DNA of 64,000 bases from Agrocybe praecox (Eukaryota; Basidiomycota; Agaricomycetes; Agaricales; Agrocybaceae). Position 1 is the first letter of the stretch. Every line of letters begins with the position of its first letter. The position numbers and the translations under genes are program-made. Below, piece after piece: positions 11,461 to 22,386 of the stretch. Where the stretch lies: assembly GCA_964017145.1 (NCBI GenBank), contig CAXHKQ010000012.1:1-64000 (forward strand). Direction: 5' to 3'. The notes below the pieces were generated by a model. That model was not told the DNA's origin. It saw only the letters and a program-made list of their open reading frames with translations, and ran no database searches.

Positions 11461-11880
11461 TGTTGACAATGAATCAACATATTCTCTCCCTCCTTCAACA
11501 CGCCCCAAGTCCACGTACACACACCCTCAAAAACGAGCTTCAGATCGACGCTCTCCTGGTCCCACACTGGGATCTTGTAACACTGGTACTCGTCCTTATA
11601 ATAGAGGGGCGGCCACGACACGTCGAGCATCTGCACGAAGTGCGTGATGCGGTATGTGTGGAGGCAGGCGGACTCTTTGAGGGGGGATATGAAGCCAGGG
11701 ACGCGGGAGCCGGGGAAGAGGGAGCCGGGGAGGGATGGGAGGGAGAGGAGGGAGAGGGATGAGGGGCATGGGCGCGATCGTTGCTTGCATGATTTCGAGG
11801 GGAGTTCAAATCATGTCAGACGTGGAATGAGTGTGTGGTGGGTTGGTTTTAGTGTGGTGGTGGAGCGAATGTGGACGTAG
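11458..11880 (-). pseudogene. Duplicated gene fragment, copy 2
   Basis: The minus strand encodes CLHTYRITHFVQMLDVSW, PPLYYKDEYQCYKIPVWDQE and WTWGVLKEGENMLIHCQQ, followed by a possible splice donor (CAACAG|GTGCAG). It is clearly homologous to copy 1 at an offset of about 850 bp, with numerous substitutions, so the duplication is not recent. The upstream sequence in both copies contains ATGCCCCTCATCCC. The function is unknown. Confidence 0.4.
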
Positions 11881-12560
11881 AAGCGAACGACGATGTTGGC
11901 TGTGTGGAGTACGACTTGTCATCAGCGAGCCAGAATATTATGTATGCGTGCATGCAGCGCGTACGTGATGGGATCCAATAACGAATGGAATAGTCTTTGT
12001 GTGTACGACGAACGATGATGAGTCTCTAAATTACACCTTCCTTTTCGAGCCAATGCATGAAGATCAACGTCGTCGATTCAGGATAGCTCAGTACACAACT
12101 AGGGAAAGACCACAAAATAGTATACAGACTTAAAGAGTTTGGAATTCCTGACCGAGATTTTGAGACCCAGGCATATATACCACTCGGTAGTACACTGAGC
12201 ACTGTGGAAGAACTTTGAGGGTTACGATCGACCTACGTCGAGTTTTATACCGGTGTTGTGCGTGTGGAGGGCAAATTTCAGACGTTGATGGAGGGGAGGT
12301 GAATGATTAGGATCGCGATTGCATCTGCTGATGTGGCTATGATTTGTGTGAGGAGGTTAATTTTGGGGATTCCGTCCGCTTCTCATCCAGTACCTAGCTA
12401 CCTAACTGGTCAGCCATCTGGTGAGCAGTGGACAACAGACACAGGTATATCAAATGGCACTCCACTCAGTCTTCAGATGGAAGTAACACAACTACCATAT
12501 TTGTCTGACCATTCTACATACTGTTGACATTTGAGTGGGACAGTACTACTAAGGAACAAG
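11881..12560. other. Intergenic, no convincing gene
   Basis: Only short ORFs are present, and neither strand shows motifs. The right end is the 3' flank of the minus-strand kinase-like gene. Confidence 0.35.
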
Positions 12561-13187
12561 TCATTTCTGCGCTTCCAACCCGTTCAAGAACTCCAATAAC
12601 TGCGGCGTGTCGTCAACTTCATCGCCGATTGCGGCAGACGGACCAGGACGAAGGTAGAAGGGACTATCAAACTGTGCTGGGTAGAATCCCGCATACTCCC
12701 AATCCAAGATGGCGGTGATTTTGAGTGTCTCTTCGTCTACAAGTATGTTGCGCTGTGATAAATCGTTGTGACAAAATACGTATTCTGAAATTTCAGCCTC
12801 GGGTAAATTGCGAAATATTGAAGGTTCTACGTGCTTAATTAATCGATATGGAATGCACACATTACCAAGGACACCGCCAAGGACTTTGGATTTGAGCGAA
12901 TGCATTTGGGAGATGTACCCATGGAGCTCTTCGATGACCGTGGCTTTCTGTTCTTCAGAGAGATTTGCCATATCCGTCCCAGGGACGATATCTGTTATAA
13001 TATAAAAACGCCCGTGATCTTCAAACGCACACCGAATGTTCGGGACCGGAATGGTTGTGTTCTCCTTGATGAAGCGTATGCTGGCCGCCTCATTCTTCAT
13101 TCTTTCAAATACCATGTAGGGTTCAAGTATTAATGTAGGCGTTATCTTGTGGTATTCGTCGGGAGTGAGGTTTCTTTTGCACCTCAT
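12561..13187 (-). CDS. APH/choline-kinase-like phosphotransferase
   Basis: This is a 208-codon single-exon ORF. The first ATG at 13187 opens the frame. The motifs are those of the aminoglycoside phosphotransferase/choline kinase fold: an N-lobe segment with IRFIKENTTIPVPNI, the catalytic loop FCHNDLSQRNILVD (HND..QRN, Asp as base) and the metal-binding ILDWEYAGFYP. In fungi such proteins are numerous and mostly of unknown substrate. At 208 residues it is shorter than the usual 250-300, with a clipped N-lobe and a short insert before the catalytic loop, so activity is uncertain. The copia element sits only about 50 bp upstream of the ATG and may have separated the gene from its promoter. Confidence 0.75.
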   Translation of the reverse strand: MRCKRNLTPDEYHKITPTLILEPYMVFERMKNEAASIRFIKENTTIPVPNIRCAFEDHGRFYIITDIVPGTDMANLSEEQKATVIEELHGYISQMHSLKSKVLGGVLGNVCIPYRLIKHVEPSIFRNLPEAEISEYVFCHNDLSQRNILVDEETLKITAILDWEYAGFYPAQFDSPFYLRPGPSAAIGDEVDDTPQLLEFLNGLEAQK

Positions 13188-13240
13188 AGTGCCCTAAATG
13201 TGCACACATTCCTGTAGTGACACATTTAGCATGTGTGCAC

Positions 13241-13581
13241 TGTTGAACGACTAAGCCAAAACACACACGTGCAACGTGGCTGTGTTGTATATTATTAGTC
13301 GGACTTTACTTATATAGAAAGTAACATAGTAACGTAGTCACGTAGTCACACGACTAAAGTGTATATAAGAGCGACGCTAAATGCTCTGTAATATCAAGCG
13401 GTTTACAACCCACTTAAGTAGCTACAACCTAAGTAACACGACCCACAGGGTAAGTATTAAGTCGCTCGTACCTCCCACTGCGTATATAGTAGTATAGACA
13501 TAATGCAAGGACTAGAGGCGTTGCTCATGCTGACATACATGTCGCTGAACACACTCGCCTTGGCATACTTGCTGCTCAACA
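13241..13581 (+). repeat. Copia 5' LTR
   Basis: 341 bp, bounded by TGTTGAAC and GCTCAACA. It includes a TATATAA-like box (GTGTATATAAGAG, about 13360-13372), a likely promoter. Its sequence matches the 3' LTR throughout by eye. Confidence 0.92.
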
Positions 13582-13847
13582 GGTTATGGGCCCCGCAACT
13601 GGAACAACGACGGACGCTTCCAGCGCCCCAGTCGACTCCAAGCGGAGGAACGAGTAATACTCGCCCCAATCGTCGCTCTCGACCTAGGAGAATCGAGCCC
13701 CCACCGCCAGCCTACAATGGCAGGCGAGAAGGAGCTAACAATATCCCCGAGAGACGACCCCCTCCTCATCGTAACCAATACTTTGGTGAGGAAGAGATTC
13801 GCGGAATTCGCATCATTCATCGCGAAATCCCCGAAGACTCGGCTTGA
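13503..13847 (+). CDS. Small leader ORF starting in the LTR
   Basis: 114 codons starting near the end of the 5' LTR and running into the leader upstream of gag. The first 28 residues are hydrophobic (LLMLTYMSLNTLALAYLLL), resembling a signal anchor. The rest is Pro/Arg-rich (RRSRPRRIEPPPPAY). It ends about 115 bp before the gag ATG, and a possible 3' splice site (TTTTCTGTCGCAG, about 13930-13942) lies between. It may be untranslated leader; no homologue is recognised. Confidence 0.3.
   Translation: MQGLEALLMLTYMSLNTLALAYLLLNRLWAPQLEQRRTLPAPQSTPSGGTSNTRPNRRSRPRRIEPPPPAYNGRREGANNIPERRPPPHRNQYFGEEEIRGIRIIHREIPEDSA
13582..13593 (+). promoter_or_regulatory. Copia primer-binding site (half-tRNA type)
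   Basis: GGTTATGGGCCC starts right after the 5' LTR. It is complementary to the anticodon arm of initiator tRNA-Met (GGGCC/UCAUAACC) and not to a tRNA 3' CCA end. Drosophila copia is known to use a cleaved initiator-tRNA half in this way. Confidence 0.65.
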
Positions 13848-13961
13848 CCAGCCAAACGTGTGAAGTCACAGTTTTCTATTTATATTTTCTCTTCTAAGAT
13901 GTAAGAAAAGTCTTGCTGACGAAGTTTCCTTTTCTGTCGCAGACTCAATATCAAATTCAGA

Positions 13962-16562
13962 ATGTCTAAGATCAACATCTCCGATATCCCCGTCTTCAAC
14001 GGCACCAACTACCAGGATTGGACGGTCAAAATGACCAATATCTTTCTGCTCGCCGAGGTTACCGATATAATAAACGGAACCTTGGCAACTACTGTCTTTT
14101 CAGACCGCCAACCAAGCCCCCCTCGTCCTACTACAGCCGGAACAGTGGTCACTGACCCTACCGACTACGAGTGGAGGAGCTTCAATGCCAACTACAATGA
14201 ATGGCAAAGGCGCAAAAATGAGCACGATAAGAAAGAGAAAGATTACAGCGACAAGAATATGCGCACCAAGGGTATACTCGCCAAGGCCTTGATCCCAGCA
14301 ATCTGGGAACAAGTCAAGGCCAAGTCCACCAAAGAAGGCTGGGACTGGCTCGAGACCCAATACAAAAAGCCGCTTATGAATGAGGTCATGCGCCTCTTCA
14401 ATATTCTTACCAACTTCCGCTTCGATCTTACCGATCCGGCCCCTCAAGTGGCCAAGTTCACTTCTATCTTTGAGAAAATCAAAGCTATCCAAGCCACGCT
14501 CGTTACCGATGCGATGGCTGCCCTAATCTTGCTCTCACGACTGCCTTACAACACCGATGTGAACCAACCAGAGTCAGTCTACCAAAGCGTCCTCAACAAA
14601 TACAACGACGCAACGGCACTAGCCGCCATGACTCTCATAACTCTTACGGAAAGCATCCGAACCGCATGGCAGAACCGTTTTGGGACAAGCAAAAACAAGA
14701 TTAGACCTGGCACTACATACACCAGCCAGGGTAAAGGCAAGGGTAAAGCGACCGAACCCAACCAAATGGCCGAACGCAACACTGCGATTAAGCCAAAGGG
14801 GAATAACCCCCAATACCAGCCTTCGAAGGCGCCTTCGGGCCAACCTCAGGCTTCTGGTTCCGGTTCAGGTGACGCTGAAGGAAGTAAGTGCAAACGAGGC
14901 CCAAGAGGAGGCAGAGGTCGCCGAGGTGGCGGCCGCGGTGGCAACAGTGGTGGAGGACACTCCCACGCTGCCGAGTCCAATGAGTCATACTCACAGGAAG
15001 TCTATATGGCTTCCGCGGCAATTCTAACGCCGTCTTTCCCAGCTCCCTCCACTTCGACAGTGATTGAGGTTAACGGAAGAGGAACATTATCCTCCCGTAC
15101 GGTGCGAGCCACCGGAGCATGGAAAAACCCGGACAACCGCAAAGCCCCCTACCCGGCTCCACAAGCCGCACGCACTCTTGCTTCTAGGATGAACGTCAGG
15201 CCTACCAGCCAGACTCTCCAGGAGTTTGAAGGGCTAGTAAACGTTGAAGGAATCCCCTCACATGTCTCCCTATCACAAAGGTTGCAGACTGCACCACCAC
15301 AGGCACCAACACCTTACGTGGCTCCATCACCAGCCCCCCTTGCATCGATCGAAGAAGTCCAAGAGACCTTTGACAGTTTTATTGACCACGGACCAGTCAA
15401 CACACTCGATAATTTCGAGATGCGCGCCCTCTTCGGAGATGAACGCGAAGACGAAGTACCCGAATGGTCTTACAGTGAGGAATGGCCAGTCCCGATGGAT
15501 ACGGACAACGACGCGGAGTATCTCCGCAATGAGGACCCTACTATTGAACTCTACGGGGAGTTCTTAAATCGGAACTACCAAGATAACGCTGACGCTGACA
15601 GCGAAGTGTCACTTGGTGGTGACTACGATGACTATTACGTTGACAGGCAAGTAAGTCCCTCTACAAACAGTTATATGAACAAAGCTAAATCTGAACCAGG
15701 GATTACCCGAACTGATACCGCCACAGGCGACCAGGAGACGGAGCAACTCGGTTTAGATAAAATGTATATTAGTCCGCTGATTTATAGCGCATATGACAAA
15801 TACATGACACATTATGCAAATTGTTCTAACTGTAAGGGAAAAGCCGTCGACAAAGGCATTGAGCAATGGATCCTTGACAGTGGAGCTAGCATACACTTCA
15901 CTGGTAATCTTAAAGACTTTGCAACCTATACGGAATTTGCAAAGAAGGATCAACCACAATCTCATACGCCTACAGTCACCGTACCTATACTTGGATGGGG
16001 AACCGTCTTTGTAAAGGTTTATTCTGAGCACACAGCTAATGATATTACGGAAGAAACTATCCGTTTACATCCGGTGTTCTATATGGAGAACATGAACGTG
16101 CGCCTTATCTCGCTCGGACAGTTCGCCGATAGTAATTACCAATTCCAAGGGAATAAAGACTACCTGCAAGTCGCACGACCAGGTAATCGAAAAACTGGCG
16201 AGGAACCAATCGAAATCCTTGCACGAAGACCACACGTTGCCGATATGTATTGGGTAAAGACTCGCATAGTCAAAAGTCAGAAACTTGCGATGCTCTCACC
16301 GATATACTCCTTTGTTTCACATGACCGGTGGCATGAACGCCTAGGTCATCCTTCTGACGAAGTACTCAGACACTTCGAAGATTCGACAAAGAACTTTCCT
16401 AAAATAAGTATTCCTAAGAATAAGCCTATCTGTGAAGGTTGTGCGAAGGGAAAAATGGCTGATAAGCCTCACCCTACTAACGCCCCTTCGATCGCATTCA
16501 CTGCGACCTTAAAGAATTCTCAACGCTATCATACCACAAAAGCAAATACTTTCTGTCGTTGA
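13962..16562 (+). pseudogene. Copia Gag-protease-integrase N-terminus
   Basis: 866 codons. Residues about 1-230 are a UBN2-type copia Gag (IPVFNGTNYQDWTVKM, and later GWDWLETQYKK). The expected CCHC zinc knuckle is absent; an Arg/Gly-rich stretch (RGPRGGRGRRGGGRGGNSGG) lies at about residues 308-330. The aspartic protease motif WILDSGASIHFTG follows, then the GAG_pre-integrase HHCC finger (HERLGHP...CEGCAKGK). The frame is lost after SQRYHT, where the conserved D-W-G-P segment with the first catalytic Asp of integrase should lie, and the ORF ends in out-of-frame sequence. Confidence 0.85.
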
Positions 16563-19390
16563 TCGACGATAACAGCTCGCATGCCTGGCTCTTTTTCCTA
16601 AAGAAGAAGTCAGAAGCTGCTGATGCTATAAACACTTTTGAGGCAATGGTTCGAAGGCAATATAATGCCGTCGTCAAAGAATACTTCTTCGATAACGGAG
16701 GAGAATTTGTAAGCCAAGAATTCCTTAACAAATTAGCAAATCAAGGAACACGGGCCTGTTTCACCGCTCCCTACTCACACCAGAGCAATGGTCGAGCTGA
16801 ACGATTCAACAGGACTGTAATGGAGAAATCCGAATCTATGCGTCATCACGCATGTCTCCCAGAAAGCTGGTGGCAATTCACTTGCACCTACGTGGTATAC
16901 CTATACAATAGGACACCAGCTAAGAGACTCGAATGGGATACCCCCCACACTATCATTAAGGGGGAGAAACCCAATCTGACACATGTCAAAACCATGGGAT
17001 GCGCAGCCTACGTGTACCTACACAAGGAGCAGCGCAAAAATAAATTATCTCCCAAATCTGAGCAGATGACCTTTTTAGGTTTTGATGCAAATACAGACAA
17101 GGTGATGGTATTTATGAGATCTCCGAATAACGTGATTTTCAAAGCCAATAAGGCCCTATTCGATGAGGATCTATTCCCACGGTGTGAAACCAAAAGGAGA
17201 ATACCACCAATCACTCGGTTTAAATCTCCAAAGAAGGGACCTTCCTTCGATATTGAGTATGGCTCGGAATCAGACTCGTCCGACGATGAGCATCCGGGAC
17301 ACCCCCATCCGGAAGTGACTAGCGATCAGCCTCGCCCAAGGCCCGCTGATAGTCCTCCTTCTCCGGCGCCAAGGCGAGACAAAGGGAAACAAAGAGCAAC
17401 CGACGACATGTCGAGTGTTGACTCTGATGGTGACTATACACCACCAACAGCACCACAATCACGTGGTAGGAAACGCAGAGGTTCCACCTTAGAACCCGAA
17501 GAAACGCGTCATCCTAAAGCTGGATCCCAATCGCCTCCGAGACGCTCGGGCCGGGAAAGGAAATTTCCAGAGCGGGAGGGTAATATATACCCCCCGGGAA
17601 CAACGCATGACAAAGACCAGCGAAGAAAACTTCCTAGAACATACGGAGTGGCATCCGTCCCTAGTTCTGGAAAACTTCAAGGAACTAGTAGCAGTCATAG
17701 CAATGAATCTGGAATCCCAAAATTATGAACGGAAGGGGGAGTAGCAAAAAGTTTCGCCGCTTTACTTTCAATGCGTGTGTGCGAAATTGAATACGCTACT
17801 AACTCCGGTCTCACAAAGGATGTCCGCGACTGGACCCTTCGTGATTTAAAGCTCTTAGAGCTAGACCAACAGAAGGAATGGAAGGCAGCCATGCAACGCG
17901 AGCTAGAGGTCCTCGTAAAACGCAAGGTCTATGAGCTAGCCGACCTTCCCCCTGGCCGAAAGGCCATCAGAAATAGATGGGTCTTTGACGTCAAATCTGA
18001 CGGACGTAAAAAAGCCCGTTTAGTAGCGAAAGGCTTCTCACAAGTTGAGGGCATCGACTACGACGAACTATTCTCACCAGTCGTTCGGTTCGAGAGTGTT
18101 CGTATAATATTAGCCTTAGCTGCACTAGAACATTGGAAGGTGTGGTCCTTAGACGTTGTTTCCGCCTATTTATACGGCGATCTAGATGAAGAAATCTATA
18201 TGGAACAACCCGAGGGCTTCGTCCTGAAAGGGAAGGAGAAGAAAGTACTCCGCCTTCGCAAAGCGCTATATGGCTTGAAGCAAGCCGGCAGAGCCTGGTG
18301 GAAAAAGCTTGATGAGTCACTCAAAGAACTCGGCTTCACCAGATTATACTCTGATGCTGGCATTTTCGTCTCGAGACATACGGACGGTACGATGGTCATA
18401 GCGATCGTGTACGTCGATGACTTACAAATCACCGGCCCCAATACACAAGAAGTCTTAAAGAAGCGAAAGCTCTTTATAGATAAATGGGAATGCCGTGATC
18501 TCGGCGAATCTAAGGAATTCCTGCGCATGGACATCAAGTACCGTGACGGACAGATCTTAATTGATCAGGCCAACTACTTAGAAAAAGTCCTCAAAAGATT
18601 TGGCATAAGCGATGCCAAACCAGCGCGAACTCCGCTTCCCACGGGCTATCGCCCAATGCCGTTTGAAGGAACCTCAACGGCACAACTTCGCTCGTTATAT
18701 CAGTCCATGATTGGATCCTTGCTATATCTAATGCTTGGAACCCGACCTGATATAGCATACGCCGTGACTTTATTGGCTAAATTTGCCTCTAACCCGTCAG
18801 ATGATCATATCAACAAAGCGAAATATATTATGCGGTACTTGGCCGGTACTCGCAAATACGCACTTGTTTATGACGGAAAGTCACAGGAAGGCCTATACGC
18901 TTACTGCGATGCCTCGTATGGAGACGACCAAACTGAACCTGACCTAAAAAGGTGATCGGTTCAGGGCTACTTCTTTAGCCTGGCAAATGCCGCTGTGATG
19001 TGGAAATCACACACACAGAAGTTGGTCTCAACATCTTCAACGATGAGCGAATACATGGCACTCTCAGACTGCGCCAGAGATTGTGCATGGTTTAAAACCC
19101 TCTTCACAGAACTTGGTAAACCAGTCGAATACGTTACCGTTTACGGTGACTCATATGGTGCGATATTTAACTCTCAAAATCCCGTGACCCAAAACAAAGG
19201 TGTCAAACACGTGGAAATTCGCTACCATTTCATAAGACAACAAATTGAGGCGGGCAAGCTGAAAATATTCGCCGTCCCAACCGATAAAAATGTTGCCGAT
19301 ATGTTTACTAAGAATCTCGGCCCTGATGCCTTCTTGCGACACCGCGCTGGCCTAGGTCTTGAATTCTATCCTTTGAGTGATGACTAATTG
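16559..19390 (+). pseudogene. Copia integrase-RT-RNase H, interrupted by two TGA codons
   Basis: One frame carries the rest of pol. Integrase resumes at SLIDDNSSHAWLFFLKKK with the second Asp (FFDNGGEFVS) and the Glu (SNGRAERFNRT). A basic linker with polar repeats follows, then RT (NRWVFDVKSDGRKKARLVAK, and YVDD near 18410) and RNase H (YCDASYGDD, STMSEYMALSDCARDC, HVEIRYHFIRQQI). In-frame TGA codons interrupt at 17726-17728 and about 18953-18955, and the frame otherwise continues to the final TAA. Both stops could derive from CGA by C-to-T change, which is inference. Confidence 0.85.
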
Positions 19391-19451
19391 TCATCCTTGG
19401 GAAACAAGTCAACACAACTGACATAATCAGTAGGCATGACTTGAGGGGGAG

Positions 19452-19792
19452 TGTTGAACGACTAAGCCAAAACACACACGTGCAACGTGGCTGTGTTGTA
19501 TATTATTAGTCGGACTTTACTTATATAGAAAGTAACATAGTAACGTAGTCACGTAGTCACACGACTAAAGTGTATATAAGAGCGACGCTAAATGCTCTGT
19601 AATATCAAGCGGTTTACAACCCACTTAAGTAGCTACAACCTAAGTAACACGACCCACAGGGTAAGTATTAAGTCGCTCGTACCTCCCACTGCGTATATAG
19701 TAGTATAGACATAATGCAAGGACTAGAGGCGTTGCTCATGCTGACATACATGTCGCTGAACACACTCGCCTTGGCATACTTGCTGCTCAACA
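19452..19792 (+). repeat. Copia 3' LTR
   Basis: 341 bp, matching the 5' LTR by eye and followed by the TGCAC target duplication. Confidence 0.92.
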
Positions 19793-19997
19793 TGCACACT
19801 GCTGTGTCAAGACACATCGGGAGTGTGCACACTTCCTGTGTAATTACACACTGGACTACCTCCTATTTAGGTAATTCTCTGTGGCCCTAATAACTGTTCG
19901 AACATACTGTACTTGGTTACTACGAAAAATACTATTTGGGTTTAGAGTCGCGGCCGCGTAAACCAGATAAGATAAGATATTTATTGTGATAATGTAT

Positions 19998-20333
19998 CTA
20001 CGTCATTGACTCATGCGAGGGAGCGGTCAGGAGCGGTACAGTTTCGTCGTCCTCGATGGTAGGCAGTACTACATTATCAGGCACTATGTCGATTCCCTCA
20101 CCATTACTTTGAATATATCTATCAAAATTCTGCCAGATCTTCATACAGTGAGCACACATGAGGCGGAATTGTTGCGCCTGCTCTTGTGCGTATGCTGCTC
20201 GCCCCGAAAGAACAACATTATCAAATGACGGCATACCTGGGAGCATCCAAGACTGGGTGTCGTCATTTTCCCCACTACCAGCACCCCCTCGCTTCGTCCA
20301 TTCAGTTGCTCGGTACTCGAAAAACGCCAACAC
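19998..20333 (-). CDS. Hypothetical protein fragment
   Basis: 111 codons, minus strand. It contains GRAAYAQEQAQQFRLMCAHC and KIWQNFDRYIQSNGEG, with an acidic C-terminus. The composition looks coding (amphipathic helix with Cys/His), but no family is recognised. It could be the last exon of a larger decayed gene. Upstream lies a hairpin-rich region. Confidence 0.35.
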   Translation of the reverse strand: MLAFFEYRATEWTKRGGAGSGENDDTQSWMLPGMPSFDNVVLSGRAAYAQEQAQQFRLMCAHCMKIWQNFDRYIQSNGEGIDIVPDNVVLPTIEDDETVPLLTAPSHESMT

Positions 20334-20356
20334 ACATCAGGAAAACTACAACTTGT

Positions 20357-20410
20357 CTTACGCGTCTTACACGACTTGGTACAGACGCCAAGTGATGTAA
20401 GACGCGTAAG
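20357..20410. repeat. Long nested hairpin
   Basis: CTTACGCGTCTTAC (20357-20370) pairs with GTAAGACGCGTAAG (20397-20410). Inside, ACTTGG pairs with CCAAGT. Flanking sequence to 20540 is rich in variants of AAGTCGCTAAG and CCAAGT. Confidence 0.6.
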
Positions 20411-20645
20411 TCGCTAAGGCCGGGTCACTTGGATAAGAAGTGAATCTCCTGCTCCAAGTGATCGGTCTTACCCAAGACGTCGCTAAGTTGGCCCAAGTCG
20501 CTAAGTCGCCAAGTCAGTAAGTCAGATAAGACAGGTATCATAGGGGATTTTGTAGTGGAAATAAAATATTATTCAAATGTAATAGTATTTACTACAACAA
20601 AATTTAAAGCTACGCTAGTATGTACGAATCTGATATCGACACTGG

Positions 20646-20924
20646 TCACCAGTGTCCTCTTTGTGATTGCCACACATCGACAACAGTTTGAGGCAATGGT
20701 CGCCAATCTTCCCAAATGAAAAGATATATTTGCACTAGATAAAGATTAGCTCTAGAAATATAGGAAATAAAATAACGCTTACCACACAAGTTAGCCTGGT
20801 AAGAGCTTCCGCCGTTTGAGATGTCACCAGCCGAGGCACCGTCTAGATTGCGTGATCCTTTCTGTGATCCAGAGGTTGTGGACAGAGCACCCAATGCATC
20901 TACGAGGTGGTCACCCTTGCGCAA
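20646..20924 (-). CDS. Hypothetical small protein or fragment, possibly two exons
   Basis: The minus strand reads DALGALSTTSGSQKGSRNLD and ISNGGSSYQANLC, then a possible intron (GTAAGCG... to ...TTGGGAAG, about 20783-20713) and DWRPLPQTVVDVWQSQRGHW before a stop. No domain is recognised. It may be a decayed remnant. Confidence 0.25.
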   Translation of the reverse strand: MRKGDHLVDALGALSTTSGSQKGSRNLDGASAGDISNGGSSYQANLCGKRYFISYISRANLYLVQIYLFIWEDWRPLPQTVVDVWQSQRGHW

Positions 20925-20929
20925 GGTGT

Positions 20930-22386
20930 GCAGTTTGGCTTCTGAGGTAAGGGAGGGTTCAGAAGAGGGTCAAGTGCCTGTTGACCCGCAACGGAAAAAC
21001 TGGGGGCAAAATGACGGAAACGGAATCAGCAATGACACGGAACGGACGTACGGTGCGCGGAAAGGAAAAGAGAAATGATGAACGGACAAAAGATCACGGA
21101 CACAAAAGTGAACAGCACTGTGTTCGTAGTAGGTGTAAACGGACGGAAAACGGAACATACACCTGGAGTTCTTCGACCACGGTTGGGGTCACGGATAGTG
21201 CTCGAAACGAAATGCGCACGTTAAACAAATGACGTGTTAGTATATCAGTGAATAGAAGAAACTACAGTGCCTACCTAGTACAAAAAATTTCCCGCTAGAC
21301 CGGGTGTGACCGGGTATACCTGTCAGAGCGTTGAGCGACACTCAATACACCGCTATACTGATTGAAAAAGACGCACCGCTTTCCATCGATTCTCTATAGA
21401 GTCATCCCGGGTAAATTTTCGATACTTTTGTGCAAGGGATCCCCCCGCTTGTTCAATCTTGATCATAGGCACATGGCGAGTAATTTCCGCAGGTTGCTAC
21501 GTTTGTTCATGAACCATGATTAACGGGTAGCTAGAAACGAAAGATGACTCACAAAATGGATCAGAAACCCTGAAGGCAATGGAGAGGTGGATGAGGGAAG
21601 AGGAAGGACAGAAAGAAACGGAAAACTTGCAATCAAACGTCACGCGGTCGGAGTTTGAAAGGACTTGTCGATATTCATCAGGAAAATGACCATTATCCCT
21701 GAGTGTCCCTCAGGGAATCCAAGGGCATCCCAGGGAGCCAGGGAAGCCAGGGTCTCCTTGGGAGACCCAGGTTACAGTTATTCCCGAACTTAAATCTGAA
21801 ACTGGGCCTAAGTTCTCCTTTTGTAGACTTTATTAATTTAATTACGTATAAAGCTCTAAGTGATATTTTTTTAATCAAAAGAATTCTAAAGTAACAAAGA
21901 GGCCTAACATAATTGAGATCCAGTCTAGTTCATGTTCAGAGTACTGAAAGAGGGGTATCTTTGACAGGTCAAATAATACGCTTTAGAAAGTATTGAGTTT
22001 TAAAAAGAGTGGCCTATCAGCCGAAAGATACATTGGTTTTAAAAAGCGTCTTCAAGTCCTTATAAAATTCTTACAATGCAAAAGCATCTTTATTAGCTTA
22101 GAATATAATTTGTTTCAAAAGGAGTGCTATATCACCAAAAATCACTCAACATATTAGAAAGCGTTTTTAATTCCCTATAATATAGTTCATTTCAAAAGGC
22201 ATACAATATCATCAAAAATTACTCATTAGATTAGAAAGCGCTTTTAATTCCTGATAATATAGTTTATTTGAAAAGGCATACAATATCACCAAAAATTACT
22301 TATTAGCATCAAAAGAGAGCAAGAGTATTTAGGCGAAAAAGAAACACGAAAAGCATATTATATAGCATTCAAAAAAAACAAATGAT
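20930..22386. other. Gene-poor, repeat-bearing stretch
   Basis: This region includes repeated AACGGACG/GGAAACGGA motifs (20990-21140), a CCCAGGGAGCCAGGGAAGCC cluster (21690-21775) and the 77-bp tandem repeats below. No gene is supported. The right end is the 3' flank of the minus-strand DUF6532-like gene. Confidence 0.4.
22075..22312. repeat. About 77-bp AT-rich tandem repeats
   Basis: ATTAGAAAGCG(T/C)TTTTAATT recurs at 22153 and 22230, with TTTCAAAAGGCATACAATAT and CACCAAAAATTACT in register. A more diverged third unit precedes them. Confidence 0.6.

Larger units (their letters stand above)
13241..19792 (+). mobile_element. Ty1/copia LTR retrotransposon (recent, defective)
   Basis: The element is 6.55 kb. 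It has two 341-bp LTRs (TGTTG...CAACA) that look identical by eye, a 5-bp target duplication TGCAC (13236-13240 and 19793-19797), a half-tRNA-type primer site and a polypurine tract (TTGAGGGGGAG, 19441-19451). The domain order Gag, protease, integrase, reverse transcriptase, RNase H is the copia order. The coding region is interrupted by one frameshift/deletion (about 16510-16545) and two TGA codons (17726-17728 and about 18953-18955). The identical LTRs imply a very recent insertion in spite of this damage. Confidence 0.92.
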
